NCBI GenBank assembly: GCA_964244115.1
Contig: CAXTHM010000081.1
Coordinates: forward strand, 1-15,280
Length of the DNA: 15,280 bases
Direction of reading: 5' to 3'
Origin: CADCWK01 sp964244115
GTDB lineage: Bacteria; Chloroflexota; Chloroflexia; Thermomicrobiales; UBA6265
In this document: one piece after another, positions 13,294 to 15,280 of the stretch
How the letters are laid out: each line of letters starts with the position of its first letter
Position numbering within the stretch: position 1 is the stretch's first letter
The notes under the pieces: generated by a model
The model's input: only the letters and a program-made list of their open reading frames with translations
The model's database searches: none
Told to the model about the DNA's origin: nothing
Translations under genes and position numbers: made by a program

Positions 13294-13320
13294 CCTGCTC
13301 TCACCAGATTCCGGAGCGGG

Positions 13321-14418
13321 TTAGCCGGCGACCGACGCGGCCACGGCCGAACCGACATCACCCGTCGCCGCCGGCGTGACGCCGGACGCCACCACGTCGC
13401 CCGTGAGGCGTCCCGTCGCGACGACCGATCCGACCGCCATCTCGACCGCGTCCGCCGCCTCGGCGAGCCCCAGGGACGTCCGCAGCAGCATCGCCGCCGA
13501 GAGGATCATCCCGATCGGGTTGGCCTTGCCCTGGCCCGCGATGTCGGGGGCGCTGCCGTGGATCGGCTCGTAGACGCCGAACCGCCCACCATGACGATTG
13601 CGGGTCGCACCGAGGGAGGCCGACGGCAAGAGTCCGATCGACCCGGCGATCATCGACGCCTCATCGGTAAGGATGTCCCCGAACATGTTCTCGGTCACGA
13701 TCACGTCGTAGCGCGACGGCTGCCGGACGAGATGCATCGCCATCGCGTCGACCAGGACATTCTCCATCGCGACGTCCGGGTTCGCCCGCGCGACCTCGGC
13801 CGCGACCGACCGCCACAGGCGGGACGACTCCAGCACGTTGGCCTTGTCGACGCTCGCCACTCGTGACGAGCGCCCGCCGGCCAGTTCGAAGGCCAGCTCG
13901 ATAATCCGGCGGACCTCGTGTTCGCGGTAGATCAGTGTGTCGACCGCGACCCGGCCGCGCCGCTCGTGCCACTGCCGCGACGGCCGGCCGAAGTAGATCC
14001 CGCCGGTCAGCTCACGGACGACGAGGATGTCGACCCCGGCGACGATCTCGCTCTTGAGCGGCGAGACGGCGGTTAGCTCGGGGAAGACGGTCACCGGCCG
14101 CAGGTTGGCGAACAGCCCGAGCGCCTTGCGCAGCCCGAGCAGTCCCTGCTCCGGCCGGACCTTGGCGGCCGGGTCATCCCACTTCGGCCCGCCGACCGCG
14201 CCGAGCAGGACCGCGTCGCTGGCCCGGCAGCGCTCGATGTCCTCTGGCCGCAGGGCCGTCCCGTAAGCGTCGATGGCGACGCCACCGATCCGGATATCCT
14301 CGAAGTGAAACGCGGCGCCGAACCGAGCAGCCACGGCGCCGAGCACCTTGACCGCCTCGGCCGTCACCTCCGGCCCGACGCCGTCACCGGAAAGCACCGC
14401 GATCCGATACTCAGTCAC
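13321..14418 (-). CDS. leuB: 3-isopropylmalate dehydrogenase
   Basis: A 365-residue cytosolic enzyme of leucine synthesis: NAD-dependent oxidation and decarboxylation of 3-isopropylmalate to the precursor of leucine. The family signature is complete: AVLSGDGVGPEV at the N-terminus; Arg97 and Arg107 in LRKALGLFANLRP; Arg135 and Tyr142 in VRELTGGIYFG; Lys192 in DKANVLE; Asp224 in VDAMAMHL; metal ligands Asp248 and Asp252 in NMFGDILTDEASMIAGSIG; and the NAD-loop GVYEPIHGSAPDIAGQGKAN. The GYIYFG-type loop and hydrophobic substrate contacts fit LeuB better than isocitrate dehydrogenase. Start GTG 14418 with a strong AGGAGGG (14426-14432) seven bases upstream. The C-terminus adds an Ala/Val/Gly-rich tail of about 20 residues. 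It lies 273 bases downstream of leuD on the same strand. Confidence 0.96.
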   Translation of the reverse strand: MTEYRIAVLSGDGVGPEVTAEAVKVLGAVAARFGAAFHFEDIRIGGVAIDAYGTALRPEDIERCRASDAVLLGAVGGPKWDDPAAKVRPEQGLLGLRKALGLFANLRPVTVFPELTAVSPLKSEIVAGVDILVVRELTGGIYFGRPSRQWHERRGRVAVDTLIYREHEVRRIIELAFELAGGRSSRVASVDKANVLESSRLWRSVAAEVARANPDVAMENVLVDAMAMHLVRQPSRYDVIVTENMFGDILTDEASMIAGSIGLLPSASLGATRNRHGGRFGVYEPIHGSAPDIAGQGKANPIGMILSAAMLLRTSLGLAEAADAVEMAVGSVVATGRLTGDVVASGVTPAATGDVGSAVAASVAG

Positions 14419-14691
14419 GTCCCGTCCCTCCTATCAGCAAACTCGTCTCACATGCCCGGCACATCCTACCGGGATCGAACCTGGGCGCCCGCATCGTCGT
14501 AGGGGCGACGCTGGCGAACCCGGCCGCCGCGGCGGCCATCGACCCGCAGGGCGACAACGGCGTTGGCGACATGCGGGTTCACGGCGACCAACCGTCGAAG
14601 CAACACATGACGTCCGGAGAGACGTGGCGCCGCCCGTACTCGGACGACCGACTACGGGCTTTGCCCACATCAGAAATACACGACTTTCCGG
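14419..14691. repeat. leuD-leuB spacer with several inverted repeats
   Basis: Besides the leuB ribosome site the spacer holds three dyads: GCCCGTA-c-TCGG (14632-14643) with CCGA-c-TACGGGC (14648-14659), 11 pairs with one C/C mismatch; ACCCGCA (14542-14548) with TGCGGGT (14572-14578); and the 16-base palindrome GGCCGCCGCGGCGGCC (14522-14537). No leucine-rich leader peptide and no T-box consensus is visible. The first dyad, 33 bases after the leuD stop seen from the minus strand, may be its terminator or an mRNA processing structure. Confidence 0.5.
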
Positions 14692-15280
14692 TCAGGATCC
14701 GGCCGCCACCGCCGGCTCCGGATGGGCGACCGACGGCAGCCACTCGGGCCGACGGGCCTCGTACCGGCCGATCGCGTCATCGTTGCGGAGCGTCAGCCCG
14801 ATGTCGTCCAGACCCTCCATCAGCCGGTAGCGGGTGAAGTCGTCCATCGGGAAGGAGGCGCTCAGCCGCAGCGACGGGACCGAGACCGTCCGCGACTCGA
14901 TGTCGACGATCACCTGGGTCGCCGGGTTGACCTCGATAGCGCTCATGATCTCCTCGGCAAACCCCTGCTCGACCACGACCGGGATCAGGCCGGACTTGGT
15001 GGCGTTGTTCCGGAAGATGTCCCCGAACCGGGACGAGATGACGGCCTTGAAGCCGTAGTCCATCAGCGCCCAGACGGCGTGCTCCCGGGAGGACCCGACG
15101 CCGAAGTTCGGGCCGGCCACGATCACCGAGGCGGACTGGTATTCCGGCCGGTTGAGGACGAAGTCTGGGTCGTTCTCCCGCCAGGATGAGAACAGCCCGG
15201 CACCGAACCCGGTCCGCTCGACCCGCTTCAGCCAGACGGCCGGGATGATCTGGTCGGTGTCGATGTTCGAGCGGTCGATC
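14692..15280 (-). CDS. leuD: 3-isopropylmalate dehydratase small subunit (5' end missing)
   Basis: The small subunit that, with LeuC, isomerises 2-isopropylmalate to 3-isopropylmalate in leucine synthesis. The frame is open to the window edge, giving 195 visible residues, close to the family's full length; only the first few residues are missing. Visible motifs: DRSNIDTDQIIPAVWLKR, then FSSWRENDPDFVLN, AGPNFGVGSSREHAVWALMD, YGFKAVISSRFGDIFRNNAT, SGLIPVVV and MDDFTRYRLMEGLDDIGLTL. The glycine loop reads GVGSSREHA where many homologues have GCGSSREHA; mycobacterial-type enzymes also lack that Cys, from memory. A GTG at 15126 could be mistaken for a start but lies in the middle of the conserved fold. 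leuB lies downstream, and leuC is expected just outside the window. Confidence 0.96.
   Translation of the reverse strand, partial: IDRSNIDTDQIIPAVWLKRVERTGFGAGLFSSWRENDPDFVLNRPEYQSASVIVAGPNFGVGSSREHAVWALMDYGFKAVISSRFGDIFRNNATKSGLIPVVVEQGFAEEIMSAIEVNPATQVIVDIESRTVSVPSLRLSASFPMDDFTRYRLMEGLDDIGLTLRNDDAIGRYEARRPEWLPSVAHPEPAVAAGS

Noticed and set aside
14464..14490. Reverse-strand T-loop-like sequence (GGTTCGATCCC)
   Set aside because: The T-stem has two mismatches and no matching acceptor strand lies 60-80 bases upstream.
14469..14600. Plus-strand coding-like stretch (LGARIVVGATLANPAAAAAI) in the leuD-leuB spacer
   Set aside because: Codon bias is suggestive, but a minus-strand frame in the same place is almost as good, the palindromic GC content inflates both, and no family is recognised.

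Overview
The window is GC-rich, tightly packed bacterial chromosome with no transposase, phage, CRISPR, rRNA or tRNA signature that I could find. Gene content (fused CoaBC, HU-like protein, GreA, a DarA/PstA-type cyclic-di-AMP receptor, MiaB, a RodZ-like HTH membrane protein, LeuB next to LeuD), GTG/TTG starts and strong G/C third-position bias suggest a Chloroflexota bacterium, most likely of the Thermomicrobia/Sphaerobacter type. This assignment is inference from gene style, not from a marker comparison.

Layout. 1-3101 (+): the 3' part of coaBC, a YggT-like membrane protein overlapping it by ATGA, an HU-type DNA-binding protein, a 37-residue hydrophobic small ORF with a strong Shine-Dalgarno, and a diacylglycerol kinase-family lipid kinase starting five bases after that small ORF. 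3102-3405 is a convergent spacer with a clear terminator for greA. 3406-4462 (-): a RidA-family protein, then greA downstream. 4463-5112 has no gene I recognise, but contains the best sigma-70 promoter of the window, with a perfect dyad around its -10, pointing towards a TTG-started cyclic-di-AMP receptor gene (5113-5472). 5473-6336 is mostly non-coding in appearance and rich in inverted repeats. 6337-6690 (+) is a small basic protein with one C-terminal membrane segment; a perfect 19-bp hairpin separates it from a convergent pair on the minus strand: miaB followed by a TPR protein with an acidic tail (6776-9103).

9104-9851 is a long leader region holding a good promoter and two mutually exclusive hairpins, the second followed by five T. 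It precedes the most unusual gene of the window (9852-11816, +): about 650 residues made of two similar four-cysteine modules at the two ends, joined by roughly 500 residues of Pro/Arg/Asp-rich low complexity. Next come a RodZ-like protein (12156-13229, +) with its own dyad-bearing promoter, a shared hairpin, and on the minus strand leuD (running off the window) followed by leuB, the last steps of leucine synthesis.

The genes are mainly housekeeping: coenzyme A synthesis, nucleoid and transcription factors, tRNA thiomethylation, lipid phosphorylation, second-messenger sensing, cell-shape control and leucine synthesis. The best candidates for something undescribed are the double four-Cys protein with its attenuator-like leader, the 37-residue peptide before the lipid kinase, and the operator/promoter at 4760-4796 with no obvious target directly after it.
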